The notes: generated by a model from the letters alone, not told the origin. 64,000 bases of DNA from Datisca glomerata (GCA_003255025.1 QANY01011430.1:1-64000); one strand, 5' to 3'. Numbered from the stretch's first letter, positions 35,500-46,590 are shown. Numbers and translations: made by a program.

Positions 35500-36265
35500 G
35501 TAGATCCACCTGAAGATGTCAGGCCCATTGGATGTAAATGGATCTTCAAGAAGAAAAGAGTTTGCAGATGGAAAAGTAGAGACTTTCAAGGCACGGTTAA
35601 TAGCCAATGGCTATACACAAAGGGAAGGAGTCGATTATTAAGAGACACTCTCCCTTGTGGCCATTCTAAAATCCATTCGCACCATTTTTTCCATAGTCTC
35701 TAGTTTTGACTATGAGATATGGCAAATGGATGTCAAGATAGCTTTTCTGAATGACTCTTTTGAAGAAAGCATCTATATGATGCAACCAGAAGGGTTCGTA
35801 CAAAATGGTGAAGATAAAAAAAGTATGCAAGTTGCTTAAATCCATTTATGGATTAAAGTAAGCATCTAGATCTTGGAATCTTACCTTAGATGAGATTATA
35901 AAATCTTATGGCTTCAAGCAAAATGTTGATGAAGCCTATGTTTATAAATATATCGAAGATAAGATAGTAGTTTTCTTAGTTCTTTATGTTGATGATATTC
36001 TACTCATTGGGAGTGATGTAGAAACTCTGTCAAGCGTAAAGAAGTGGTTAACTAAGAAATTCCAAATGAAAGATTTGGAAGAGGCTAGCTATGTTATGGG
36101 CATCCAAAGCCTAAGGGATAGAAAGAACAAGCTCTTGGCTCTTTCTCAGGCATCGTTTATTGATAAAGTGATGGAGAGATTCTCTATGGAGAATTCCAAG
36201 AAAGGTCAACTACCGACCAAACATGGAATTGTCCTATCCAAAGAGCAACAAGAGGAAGAGGATAT
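35500..36265 (+). pseudogene. Copia-B reverse transcriptase remnant, 3'-truncated
   Basis: RT blocks in order: VDPPEDVRPIGCKW-like start near 35505, then WQMDVKIAFLNDSFEESIYM (35720-35780), QPEGFV, then FLVLYVDDILLIGSD with an intact YVDD (35984-35995), FQMKDLEEASY and QASFIDKVMERFS. The frame reaches LSKEQQEEE, and the element then ends at about 36265, just before the segment GSLMYAMLCTRP present in Copia-A. Three or more frame changes are present. Confidence 0.85.
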
Positions 36266-37389
36266 AATACTACCACTTAAAGAAGGCCCCAAACCATGAA
36301 AATATACTTTTAGCCACCATCACGATCAGTATGAAAATGTGTGACAATACCTAAAACATATAAAAATATTTATTAAATACATAAATTGATTTTTAATGAT
36401 ATAGTGAATAATAATAGTAAATATTTATATACATAGAGTAATTTCCAAGTTGCCATACTAGGATTATTCTTCTGCAAGTGATAGTAATAGAAATGTAATA
36501 ACACATAAGACTCATCCAAAGATCCACGAATCATATCAAGAGCTCCATTCTTGGCCCTTCAAGCTTAATAGTAACTTATATTAATGTTGTGCCTCACATG
36601 CATATGATAAATAATGTCCTTAGGTTATATGTGATCACCAACTCCACAATATACTTATCCTTTATACACTCACTAACAATGTTGAAATAGCTTGACGGTG
36701 ATCATTTTGAACAATGTCAAGTGAACAAGTTTGCTCATTTACATACTTTATAACACACCAAATTTAACCACCTCTATAACATTAAGCACATACAAACCAC
36801 TGGCAAGTCTTGACAATACACCGAACTATATACATTCCATGATTAGACTTGCTCGTCATAAACTGAAAAGTGTGCTTCAAAGCTATCAAGTGCAGCGCCT
36901 TTCTCACTCATATTTTGAGCTGAAAAATGACTTCTCTTGTATATCAAAGCCAACAGGTAACTTAATAGCATCTAGAAATAAAAGTTCAGAAGGGTTATCA
37001 TGAACAACTATTTGAGATGAAGACCCAACCTCTTATGATGATAAAATTCCACTACTAACAATAACATCAGGTGTCCTATTGCCAATGGGGGATGTAATAA
37101 TTAACAAAATTTCTCCCATTCCCATTATTCATCAAAGTAAGATATCAATCAACGTCAGAATCTACACTAATCTCTACAAAATTAGAAGCTAATCTTCCAT
37201 ATTCAATATTCACCATCAAACACAAATTACTAGGATCTACACCTAATGCATGAGACACTAAATCAAGTAAAATATCGTGTGATGCATCATTAACAACCAG
37301 CAATGGCTTAATCTTGTGTCAATGCAATTTCTTGCATCATCTTACTTTCCAACATAAAAAACAGCAATGGGAATATTCACCATCAGACC
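36266..37389 (-). mobile_element. MULE-2, inner fragment (transposase part)
   Basis: On the minus strand this matches MULE-1 from about 15172 to about 16200. Shared stretches include aatcctagtatggcaactt next to the intron, aagaatggagctcttgatat and ggtctgatggtgaatattc. The fragment covers the N-terminal half of the transposase with stops and ends at the Copia-B junction. Its other half lies beyond the gypsy element at 53611-54640. A target duplication-like agacc (37385-37389) borders the gypsy. Confidence 0.75.
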
Positions 37390-37535
37390 TATTATACCCA
37401 TTTTTTGGATATCTGAAAAATGACCTTTAAGGACACGTTAGAGGTTACCCCGAGAGTTCTAGGTTCTCAAATAATTTTTTTTAGGATCCGAGAACATATT
37501 GAAACAGTCTTAAGACCGGACATCTCGAGTACCCT

Positions 37536-37700
37536 GAACCCGAGGCTACCCCTCGGGGGCACCACGAGGACACCCATCAGGGGCACCCAAGGAAATCCCT
37601 CGGGGGCAGCCCCAAAACACCCCTCGTGGGCACCCCGAGGCCAACCCCTCGAGGACAACTCTGAGGCCACCTTAAGGGGACCCCGAGGCCACCCGAGGGT
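37536..37700. repeat. GC-rich palindromic repeat array in gypsy LTR
   Basis: Units of about 19-21 bp of the type ACCCCTCGGGGGCACC and CCCGAGGACACCC follow one another, each able to pair with its neighbour (CCCGAGG/CCTCGGG). The 3' LTR has the same array at 52768-52910. The array stands out sharply from the AT-rich surroundings. Confidence 0.8.
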
Positions 37701-38170
37701 CATAGATTGTGTTCATGTAAATTAACTTATATTTTGATTGTCCCAATAGAGAGAGAGGTTGTACTTGAAGAGGAACTCACGGGTGAGAAATCTCCCGCCT
37801 CAATTCAAATAGGGCACATGGGCTGAGGTAGCAGCTTACATGGTGTCATCATATACATTTAATACATCTAGACCAATCATAGATGTGGTATGAGTCAAAG
37901 CATGAAGCCCACTACCTAGAGAGTCAGTCAGCCTGCGCTAAGTAGGGTGCCATCATGAACATTTATTACGGTCGGTCCAATAGAGGCCTAGGAAGAACAT
38001 TGTGGGATATAAGGACATGTTGTCCTGACACTCGAGGTCGTCACCTGATACCCCATACCCCACCAAGCTAATTAGAGAAGCCTGAAATTAGGGGTTGGTC
38101 CGAGGAGGTACCCCATTGGAGAAGAGTACTGCTACTATGCGGAGACTAACCCAGCCTCAAGGCCTGCTTC

Positions 38171-38183
38171 CCACTATAAATAC
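38171..38183 (+). promoter_or_regulatory. Gypsy LTR TATA box
   Basis: CCACTATAAATAC is followed by cctagtaaatgcacttcc. In the 3' LTR the same place reads cccattataatcat, so that copy has lost the consensus. Confidence 0.6.
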
Positions 38184-38403
38184 CCTAGTAAATGCACTTC
38201 CAAAGGTATGCAACAAATTCCAACTACTTCTCTACTTTGCTCTCTTTCATCCCTTTCTGACTTAATCTTTAGAAGGATAAAAATGAGACCACCCCCTTCT
38301 TCCTTGGTCTCCTACTTTACCTTCCCACATTGCAAGTATGGAGAGAGAAGTGAAGCACAAACATTGTTGGCTTGATCTCATCCTCAAGATTTAACAGTCA
38401 ATA

Positions 38404-38422
38404 ATTGGCGCCGTCTGTGGGG
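38404..38422 (+). promoter_or_regulatory. Gypsy primer binding site
   Basis: TTGGCGCCGTCTGTGGGGA directly after the LTR edge is the standard primer-site sequence of many plant Tat-type gypsy elements. Confidence 0.85.
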
Positions 38423-38475
38423 ACGAAAGGGCAAGCATACTTTGCCTCGTAGTTTCCAACTGAAGAGTTAAGAGA

Positions 38476-39990
38476 ATGAGTCAAAGATCCAATTGGACAA
38501 CAAGATCTAACCTAGGGCCCACCCCTTCTGTGCATTCAAGGGAGCCCCCAATTCCTGATGAAGTGCCAGCCCTAATACCACAACCAAATCGAAGGGTCAA
38601 CGCCCGAAGAAACCACCCAACCAAACGAAAGGAAATTGTAGAATTTTAGAGGTAGGTCTAAGCCCTTACCCTAGCCCTTAACCATCAGCATCGAGCCCAT
38701 CATGTTGGGACCCCCAACCGAGAAGAGGACGTAGAAGAGGAGGTGGAACAACAGGACCAGAATGCCGGGACTAGTACTGGACAACCTTGGGGTGTGCATC
38801 TTAAAACCCCTGAGGATCTACGAACGATGATCAATGAAAAAGGAAGGTGCAGACCAAAGTTGAAGACACAACGAAAAGCGATCTAGGGCTAGGGGCAGAG
38901 ATAATCTAGCTCCGAGAGTAAATAGATTACATGAGGCAAGTTCGAGCTATGAATGTCCCATACTCAGCAGAGGCCCTACTTCAGTATGTGGAACCTCCAT
39001 TCACAGAGAAGATCGTGCATGCTGAGATTCCCCCATGGTCTGAGATGTCATCCATCACACCTTACGACGGCACTAGGGACCCTACTGAGAACTTGGAGAC
39101 TTTCAGGACTTTGATGGAGCTCCAAGGTACCTAGTGGCTATTATGTGTAAAGCGTTCCCTCTTACACTTACATCCTTAGCTCGCTCTTGGTATCGACAGC
39201 TAAAGCCAGGACCTATCTCATCATTTGGTGAACTCAGTAAGATGTTCATCCATCAATTCCTGGGGGGTAGAGACCAGAGGAAGCCTACCATTCATCTCCT
39301 CACTGTCAGGCAACATAGATATGAGAACCTACGCGACTATGTTGTCAGGTTTAATGTGGAGGCTCTGAAAATGGATGGATACAGCGATGTCATAGCCCTC
39401 ACGGAAATGATGGCCGGGCAAAGTGACAAGAGGTTATTATGGTCCTTGGCAAAGAAAACACCTACAAGTTTTGTTGAGCTTCTTACCTGCGCCCAGAAGT
39501 ACATGATCTGTTGAGCTTCTAAGCTTGCGATGGGGATCGAACCAAGGACAAGACAAGGGAAGAAAAGAAGGAACCTAACCAGCAAATAGGGAAGAAAAGA
39601 CCCCGTGAGGAAACAAGACCGCTTGAACCAGGTAAATCAAAGTCTTTACGTGTAGACCGATTTGTTAACCTAACTCCATTAACAACACCCCAGGAATAGA
39701 TAGTCATGGAAATAGGAGATATAGAGTTGTTGAGATGGTCAGAAAAATTGAAAGGAATCCCAGAGCACCGAAACAAGAATAGATATTGCTTGTTTCAAAA
39801 GAATGGATATTTCTTGTTTCACAAAGACCACGGGCATCGCACAGCTGAATGGCATGACCTCAAACAGGAACTTAAAAACTTGGTCCAGAGAGGGTATCTC
39901 AAGGAGTATGTGGCTACCAGATGATGAGACCACGGTCCACTGCCGCCGCAGAGGGCTGACAAGAAAACAAGACCCTCAGAAACAACCACT
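38476..39990 (+). pseudogene. Gypsy gag remnant
   Basis: A start at 38476 (MSQRSNWTTRSN) begins a proline- and arginine-rich N-terminus that stops at about 38650. The gag core follows at 38931-39514 with PPWSEMSSITPYDGTRDPTE, CKAFPLTLTSLARSWYRQL and FGELSKMFIHQFLGGRDQRK, in two frames. The nucleocapsid-like end (39706-39924) reads YFLFHKDHGHRTAEW, where the usual last cysteine of this Tat-type finger is a tryptophan. It would form the capsid. Frameshifts near 39130 and 39515 break it. Confidence 0.82.
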
Positions 39991-40189
39991 AGAGAAGTAA
40001 GAACCATATGGGCAGGATTGCATAAAGGCAACTTGAAACGGAGTCGGAGGAACTTAGCCCGACAAGAAAGGAGGGAACCTGATGCCTATTTCAATGCAGC
40101 TCATATAACCTCTCACTACCTTCATAGAGAGCCACAGGTTACCAACACTTATTACTTCATACTTGCACAATAAGAGTTTACCTTTAGAG

Positions 40190-40500
40190 ATCAAGTCATA
40201 GTAGGTGTCCACCACCATTGCAAACGTTCGAGTCCATCGATTACTTATCGACAAGGGTAGCTCTACTGACATACTAGTGATGGAAGCACTGATGCAAATG
40301 GGACTTGACCCTAATGACTGCATTCCCTAGGCCACAAGCCTAGTAGGCTTTGGAGGAGAAATCATATTCCCCCATGGTAGCATCGAACTTCTATTCACCA
40401 TGGGAGAGTACCCACAGCAGGTCACGCTGATGACAAAGTTCTTGATGGTCCACGACACCCAAGCTTACAACGGGATCATGGGGTGACTATACACATGGCT
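40190..40500 (+). pseudogene. Gypsy aspartic protease remnant
   Basis: The plus strand reads VHRLLIDKGSSTDILVMEAL (about 40232-40290), corresponding to the gypsy protease site D-G/T-G-S-S. The aspartate is kept but the next glycine is lysine. LVGFGGE follows after a stop. It lies between gag and RT as expected. Confidence 0.7.
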
Positions 40501-40699
40501 AGAGCAGTCCTATCATCCTACCACCAAGTCATGAAGTTCCCCATTCCACATGGTGTGGGAACTATCAGAGGGGGAAAAGGTCCTCTAGAGAGTATTATGC
40601 CATGTCGTTAGGTAGGAGATAAGCACACATTTTATTGCTCCAAGATCCAGAGGACATGATAGAAGAAAGAGAAAATGTCACCCCACAAAACACCCCATT

Positions 40700-41827
40700 G
40701 TAAACGACACCAGATGACTAAGAGGAAGGCAGGGATTGCGCGAAACCAGTAGAGGAGGTTAAGAAATTTGTGCTGGTTATAAGGGATCTAACTAAGATTG
40801 GGAGCAACCTCATCGGTGAATCAGAAGTTGAGCTAATTACATTCCTCTGATCTAATATGGATATCTTCTCCTGGACACATGACGACATGCTGGGGATAGA
40901 CCTAAAAGTCATAGTACACAGACTACAGGTGAACCTTGAGGCTAAACCAGTTTGGTAATAAAGGTGACGGTTGGACAAAGCAATGACCAAGGCCATGAAC
41001 AAAGAAGTGGACAAGCTCTTGGAGGCCCAACTTATCGAGAGGTCCACTACCCCTAGTGGCTAACAAATGTAGTGATGGTGAAAAAACCTAATGGGAAGTG
41101 TAGAATGTGTGTTGAATTCACCGACCTCAACAAGGTCTACCCCAAGGATAGCTTCCCACTTCCAAGGATAGACCAGCTGGTGGATGCTGCACCGGGGTAT
41201 GAGGTTTTATGTTTCATTGATGCATACTCGAGATACAATCAGATAAGAATGTATGACTCGGATGAAGAAAAGACTGCATTCACCATCAAAAAGGGTTTGT
41301 ATTAATATAGAGCTGTGACCTTTGGGTTAAAGAACACTGGGGCCACATATCAGTACCTTGCAACAAGATGTTCGCAAAGAAAATAAGGAAGAACATGGAA
41401 GTATACATTGATGACATGCATGTCAAGAGCGCCATTATTACCTTATTCTTGGTAGACTTAGCTGAAACCTTTTCAACTCTAAGGGAATACAACATGAGGC
41501 TTAACCCAACCAAGTGTGTTTTCGGAGTAGGAGCATGGAATTTCTTGGGTTCATATTAAACCAAATGGGGATTAAAGCAAACTCGAATAAGATCCAAGCC
41601 CTTGTGGAGATGCAACCACCCTGAAATGTAAAAGAAGTGCATAAGTTGGATGGACGAGTAGCTGCCCTAAATCGGTTCGTGTCCTAAGCTACAGACAAGT
41701 GCCTGCCCTTTTTTCAAGCACTAAAAAGGGGAAAAGATTTTTAATGGACAGATGAATATAGCAAGGTCTTTGAGCAGCTGAAGGAGTATTTAAGGAAGCC
41801 ACCTTTGTTGAGCAAGCCTATCCCAGG
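40700..41827 (+). pseudogene. Gypsy reverse transcriptase remnant (5' part)
   Basis: RT blocks are MMVKKPNGKCRMCVEFTDLN (41072 onward), YPKDSFPLPRIDQLVDAAPG, FIDAYSRYNQI, then FGLKNTGATYQ (about 41325-41355) and MEVYIDDMHVKS (about 41395-41430) with the catalytic IDD intact. FFQALKRGK and PPLLSKPIPG follow, after which the hAT element interrupts the chain at 41828. Frameshifts near 41305 and 41365 are visible. Confidence 0.85.
41820..41827. repeat. hAT target-site duplication, left copy
   Basis: atcccagg here and ttcccagg at 44679-44686 flank the hAT element. They form an 8-bp duplication with one mismatch, the length expected for hAT elements. Confidence 0.85.
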
Positions 41828-42083
41828 TAGAGGTGGCAAGTGGATCAGTTCGGCCTGTGAAATTGGTTGAACTGGCTCGTTAAAGCATGGCCCAGCCCGA
41901 CCTGTGGATGAACAGTACCAAGCCAGTTAAGGATCGCGGGCCAAGCTCGAGACTTCACAGGCCTTACAATTTTGTCATATGACCCGGCCCAAACTGGCCC
42001 GGATATATTGCCTGGCCGGTCCAGCCCTCAAGCCTGAACCGACCCAGCCCGTGGACAAGTTCTTTTTATCTCAAAAGATCATT

Positions 42084-42160
42084 CATTTTGTATATATTGA
42101 AGATTGAACCCGACTTCTTTCTTATTAATGGGACACCTTACCACTAGACCAAGACTATTT
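42084..42160 (-). repeat. tRNA-like Pol III box pair, left hAT end
   Basis: On the minus strand an A-box-like TTGGTCTAGTGGTAAGG is followed about 30 nt later by a B-box-like GGGTTCAATC. The right end of the element has the mirror arrangement at 44389-44450. No intact tRNA cloverleaf is evident. Confidence 0.5.
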
Positions 42161-42389
42161 TTGTGTAAATATGATTTGTATTATATTTTTATTGTCTCTC
42201 AACACATTTTCCCCAATGCTTTATTAAATATATTTTTGAGATAAATGTATTTAATTAATTAAATAAATAATATTTGTTGTTTAATTAGATATTTCATTCA
42301 ATCAACGAAAATTACACCAAAAGTATAAGGGCATACCCTAACACCAATCAACAAGACATAAAAGTAAAAAAATACGATCTCAATATTCA

Positions 42390-42620
42390 AATTTCCCTTT
42401 CACTTACATGATAAAAATTATAATGTCTCTTCAAATGGCATGTTCCTTCTCCAATCTTTAGATGGAATGTTTGCTCGCAATAGTTACACTTGATGACAAT
42501 AATTCCAACTTTCTCCTCCACTTCCATAGGATCTACCTCAAAGAAATGATCCTATATAATTGAGCTTTGCCTTTTTGAGGTTTTGGTATTTGTGATCGTT
42601 GAACTGCATTCACTATCCAT
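42390..42620 (-). pseudogene. hAT BED-type zinc finger exon, inverted
   Basis: The minus strand opens at 42620 with MDSECSSTITNTKTSKRQSS, has a stop after 22 codons, then reads DHFFEVDPMEVEEKV and IIVIKCNYCEQTFHL...TCHLKRH. This is a BED finger (C-x2-C...H-x3-H pattern) as found at the N-terminus of hAT transposases. A TATA box (CTATAAATA, minus strand, 42716-42724) stands about 100 bp upstream. The direction is opposite to the remaining transposase (42841-44105, plus). Confidence 0.8.
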
Positions 42621-42743
42621 ATATAAAAATGGTTATGGAGAATAGAGATTTAAAGAGAGAAAGTTAGAAAGAATTGAGTAAAAATGTGAATGAAGAAATT
42701 ATATGATGGTACGATTATTTATAGACAAAAAATATTGAGATTG

Positions 42744-42896
42744 TATATTATGACTATATTGCATGAATATAGTATTTTATTGATCATAAATGGGAGTTAT
42801 ATAAAAGAATATTAGGTTTTTGACGATGTGATTACCCTCACACAGGTAATGTAATTTTTCAATATATTATGACTATATTGCATGAATATAGTATTT
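42744..42896 (+). repeat. 34-bp direct repeat between BED exon and transposase body
   Basis: tatattatgactatattgca and the next 14 bases occur identically at 42744-42777 and 42863-42896. The pair brackets the point where coding orientation switches from minus to plus. Confidence 0.9.
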
Positions 42897-44105
42897 CTAA
42901 TAGAATTTTCAGTATCACTCTTGATAATGCTAGTGCAAATGATAGTGCTATTAAATTATTCAGAGATAATTTTATGATCAATATTAGTCAAAATTCTTTA
43001 TTACACATGCAATGTGTTTGTCATATACTTAATTTAGTTGTTAAAGTTGGAATGGAACAAATATCACCATATTTGCAAGAAATACAAACTCATATTTCGT
43101 ATATTATAACCTCAAATACTAAACAACAAGAATATTTAAAGTCTTGCAAAGATTATGGTTTAAAACCAAGAAAACTACTGACGGATGTAGAAAATAGGTG
43201 AAACTCTACATATTTAATGTTAACGACAACAAAACATTATTGGAGTGTAATTTGTAATTATGTAAATGAAAAACAAGATAAAACTTTAGTAAATACTAGT
43301 AGTTATGAAATAACTAATTATTTTCTTGAGTTTTTGAAACCTTTTTATGTTTCTACTAATATTTGCTCTGGTGTTTACTATGCAACTTCACATCTTGTTC
43401 TTAGACAATTTTTAGAAATTACTAGTATGTTTGCACGTTATAAGACATATGATTCATTTTTACCTATCGTTGACAAAATGGAAGAAAAATTTAAAAAAAT
43501 ATTGGCTTAATATTTCTATTATTTGTTGTTTCGCTACTGCTATGGACCCTAGAATAAAATTAGTTAGAGTTAAAAATTTTATTAAAATAATTTATGAGAA
43601 TCTAGGAGTCCTTCTTGTTGCATATATTAAAGATCTAACACCACAATTAAATTCATTTTATTCCCTATATGAATCAAAATATAAAAATCATGATAGTAAT
43701 GTTATTGATGATAGTAGTTCATCCGCACAATTAGGTATATCTATGGATATTTTTCAACAAAGAATGGAATCTAAAATGAAGAATATTATTTATACTCCTC
43801 ATAGATGAGAACTTTATAAATTTTTTGAAACATAAATATTGAATTAAAGAAAATTATGAGTTAGATATTTTACAATGGTGGAAAGCAAATCAATGAGTTA
43901 TCCTATTCTTTCTATTATAGTGCATGATCTACTAACCCATCTAGTCTCTACAGTTGCATTGGAGTCTACTTTTAGTGCATGTGGACGTGTAATTGAAGAA
44001 AAAAGAGGTAGATTAGCTCCTGACATTGTGGAAGCCTTCATTTATGTTAAAGATTGGACTGATGTCACCAAAAGAAGACAACAACGAGTATCGATTACTC
44101 GTTGA
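42841..44105 (+). pseudogene. hAT transposase body
   Basis: Frames join to the RICESLEEPER-like catalytic body: RIFSITLDNASANDSAIKLF (about 42905-42960), then HMQCVCHILNLVVK (about 43005-43045), then a stop, TKHYWSVICNYV and FLEFLKPFYVSTNICSGVYY. The C-terminal hAT dimerisation domain (43875-44105) reads SYPILSIIVHDLL, HLVSTVALESTFSACGRVIE and LAPDIVEAFIYVKDW. At least three stops or frameshifts separate these parts (about 43200, 43507, 43806). In intact elements this protein binds the ends and performs cut-and-paste transposition. Confidence 0.88.
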
Positions 44106-44388
44106 TTATTTAATATATGTTGAGTTAATTTACATAAAATTTTGAGATTGTTGTAAGTGATTGATAAATAAGTAGGTATCAACCTAGTTGGGATGTGCCT
44201 AATTTATAGTGATGCAACTCTTAAATTTAATAAATAAAATAATAATTTTATGATACATAGAGAGTTAGAGTTTCTATTGTTATTATTAATTTTTATAATT
44301 ATTTTAATAATTATGACAAATTTTTATATTGAGATTGTAAAGTAATAAAAAAATTATCTAAGATTCACAACGTGACTTCTATTTAGCT

Positions 44389-44450
44389 TAGTGGTATTCA
44401 TATACATTTCATTTTTTCCCACCAAGGTTCAAATCTCCCCATATATAAAT
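44389..44450 (+). repeat. tRNA-like Pol III box pair, right hAT end
   Basis: An A-box-like TTAGCTTAGTGGTATTC is followed by a B-box-like GGTTCAAATCTCC about 34 nt later. It mirrors the left-end pair (42084-42160), so together they are part of the element's subterminal inverted structure. Confidence 0.5.
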
Positions 44451-44678
44451 TTTAAAAATTTTAACATTTAATGATAGCACTGTTCATGGGCTTGTCCGGT
44501 TCAAATTAACCGGCAAGGCCCCGTTAGTCAGACTGGCCCGACACGTTCTAGGCCAGACCTGTGATCTCACGGGCCAATGTAGCCTAACCTATATTTCTCA
44601 TGGGTCAGCCCGTGAACCGGCTTAAAAAGCCCTGGCTCGACCCTCGAACCGGCCGGGCTGACTCGTTTGTCACCCCTA

Positions 44679-45070
44679 TTCCCAGGGGAGTTCTCTTCAT
44701 GTACCTAGCTACCACTCCAGTGGCAGTTAGTTCAGCCTTAGTCAGGGAAGAAGGGAACATTCAGAGGCTTGTGTATTACACCAACAAAGCTCTCACCGAC
44801 GCTGAGTCACGATAACCAGACTTGGAAAAACTAGCTTATGCGCTTGTTACCCCTGCCCGAAGACTGAGACCCTATTTTCAGGCACACCCAATCACCATCA
44901 AGACTGAGTATCCGTTGAAGCAGGTGTTGAGGAAAACCGAAATGTCTAGAAGGATAGCTAAGTGGGCTATTAAGTTATCAGAGTTCGAAATAAAGTTTGA
45001 ACCAAAGACTGTAACTAAAGGTCAAGTCGTCGCTGATTTCTTCAAGGAGTTAGCCCCGACCTTGGTCCAA
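44679..45070 (+). pseudogene. Gypsy RNase H remnant
   Basis: After the hAT element the frame resumes with GVLFMYLATTPVAVSSALVR, YYTNKALTDAESR, a stop, then LEKLAYALVTPARRLRPYFQ and KWAIKLSEFEIKFEPKTVTK. This is the conventional gypsy RNase H and its C-terminal edge. It directly precedes the second RNase H. Confidence 0.85.
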
Positions 45071-45433
45071 GATGAAGAAATGCAATGTGAACTTTACGTC
45101 GATGGATCCAACAACACAGCTGATAGCGGAGTGAGTCTTGTCCTCATCACTCCTGACTGGATCAAGCTCGAGTATGCCCTCAAGTTTGGGTTTTCAGCCA
45201 CAAATAATGAAGCAAAGTATGAGGCGGTGCTAGCAAGCCTAAGGTTGGCTGTGGCCTTGAGGGTGAAGAATCTTATAATATACAACGACTCGCAACTTGT
45301 AGTGGGACAAATGAAGGGGGACTTCCAAGCCAAAGAGGAACGCATGGAACAATACCTTACTCAGGTCAAGACCTTCCTCTTAAGACTTGGCAGCCATCAA
45401 AATCAACCACATCCCGAGGTCCCAGAACAGTAA
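45071..45433 (+). pseudogene. Gypsy archaeal-type second RNase H
   Basis: CELYVDGSNNTADSGVSLVL, then FSATNNEAKYEAVLASLRLA and YNDSQLVVGQMKG show the D-E-D pattern of archaeal-type RNase H, which plant Tat-lineage elements carry in addition to the usual one. This stretch (within a 203-codon frame, 44822-45433) is among the best preserved in the element. The frame is lost at about 45390. Confidence 0.85.
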
Positions 45434-46590
45434 TGCAGATTCCCTGACAAGGCTAGCCTCAGCATTCGTGCATGAGCTAGACATGACTATCCCGATGGAA
45501 TACCTCGCCCACCCAAACATTGAGGTGTTGGAGTCTATAGAACTGGACCTCACCCAGGTCGAGTGGATGAAATCCCATCATTCACTATCTTAGTCACGGG
45601 GATTTCCCAGAAGATAAAAATAAAGCAAGACGAGTTCGATATGCCTCAGCCCGATATACCTTACTAGAGGGAATCCTATACTGAGGGGGTTTTTAACTAC
45701 CATACCTAAGGTGCTTGAGAAAGACGTAGGCTGATTATGTCATGAAAAAGGTGCATGATGGCACATGCGAAAACCATCTAGGAGGGAAAGCTTTGGCACA
45801 CAAACTAATAAGGCACGGCTATTACAGACCCATTATGAAAAGAGATGCAAAGGAATTTGCTAGAAGATGTGATCACTGCCGAAAATTCACCCCTTACCTT
45901 CAGCAGTCCCCACAGGAGCTTACGTCCCTGATCAGTTCGTGGCCTTTTTCACAATGGGGGATCGACCTTATAGGCCCCCCCAATGGGCAAAGGGCAAATG
46001 AAATTCTCCATCGTACTTGTTGACTATTTCACCAAGTGGGCTGAGGATGAGCCGTTAGCAACAATTACATAACAAAAGACAACCACTTTTATGTGGAAAA
46101 ATATTTTATGCAGATTTGGCATTCCTCATACTATCGTGATGGATAATGAGAAACAGTTTGATAATGCAAATTTTAAGGAATTTTGTGATGGATTTGGCAT
46201 CAAGCACATCAAGTCTTCCCTGGCCCATCCTCAGGCTAATGGACAAGTGGAAGCCATCAATAATATTATCAAGCACACCCTGAAGGTGAGGCTACAAGAC
46301 TTGAAATGAGCAAGGCCCAAAGAACTTATCGAGGCCCTATGGTCTTACTGAACCACAGCTCGAGGGTCAACGAGAGAGACCCCTTTCTCTCTTGCCTTTG
46401 GGATGGAAGCAGTGGTTTCCGTAGAAATTGGGCTACCCACGAAAAGGTAGTGCTCATATGATGAGGAGGTGAATGAAAAAGCCTCCAGAGTCCAACTCGA
46501 CCTAATCGAAGAGCATCGGGAACAAGCTCAATTAAGGACATTAGCATATAAGTAGAGGGTGGCCCGCTATTAAAACTCATGAGTGAAGGT
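45434..46590 (+). pseudogene. Gypsy integrase remnant
   Basis: The zinc-binding N-terminus reads VHDGTCENHLGGKALAHKLI and RCDHCRKFTPY (45745-45900), the core begins WGIDLIGPPNGQ, and a second frame (46091-46309) has GIPHTIVMDNEKQFDN and HPQANGQVEAINNII. The D, D and E of the catalytic triad are all recognisable. A frameshift near 46020 and stops afterwards break it. The C-terminal part to about 46740 is visible only in pieces. Confidence 0.85.

Larger units (their letters stand above)
27534..36265 (+). mobile_element. Copia-B, Ty1/copia element lacking its 3' end
   Basis: This is the second member of the Copia-A family, on the plus strand: 5' LTR (27534-29647), PBS, long leader, a tandemly duplicated gag-protease module (31409-34213), integrase and RT. 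It stops inside the RT/RNase H linker at about 36265, where MULE-2 sequence begins, so RNase H, polypurine tract and 3' LTR are missing. It interrupts the right arm of the MULE palindrome at 27533. All domains carry stops or frameshifts. Confidence 0.88.
37390..38403 (+). repeat. Gypsy 5' LTR
   Basis: The LTR starts TATTATACCC (expected TG changed to TA) and ends in gatttaacagtcaata next to the PBS. The matching part of the 3' LTR is 52760-53610. It holds the cccgagg repeat array and a TATA box. The first 148 bp have no counterpart in the 3' LTR. Confidence 0.75.
41828..44678 (+). mobile_element. hAT transposon inserted in the gypsy RT
   Basis: A 2851-bp element has inverted ends TAGAGGTGGCAAGTGGATCA (left) and TAGGGGTGACAAACGAGTCA (right, minus strand), and 8-bp flanking duplications at 41820-41827 and 44679-44686. 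Removing it rejoins the gypsy frame (LLSKPIPG to GVLFMYLA). Both subterminal regions are dense in GGCCCG/CGGGCC words, likely transposase sites. It holds a degenerate Ac/RICESLEEPER-like transposase on the plus strand, but the BED-finger exon lies on the minus strand, so the element is internally rearranged. Confidence 0.92.

Noticed and set aside
42084..42160. Functional tRNA gene
   Set aside because: Only A/B-box resemblance is visible. No cloverleaf with a proper acceptor stem and anticodon arm could be drawn.
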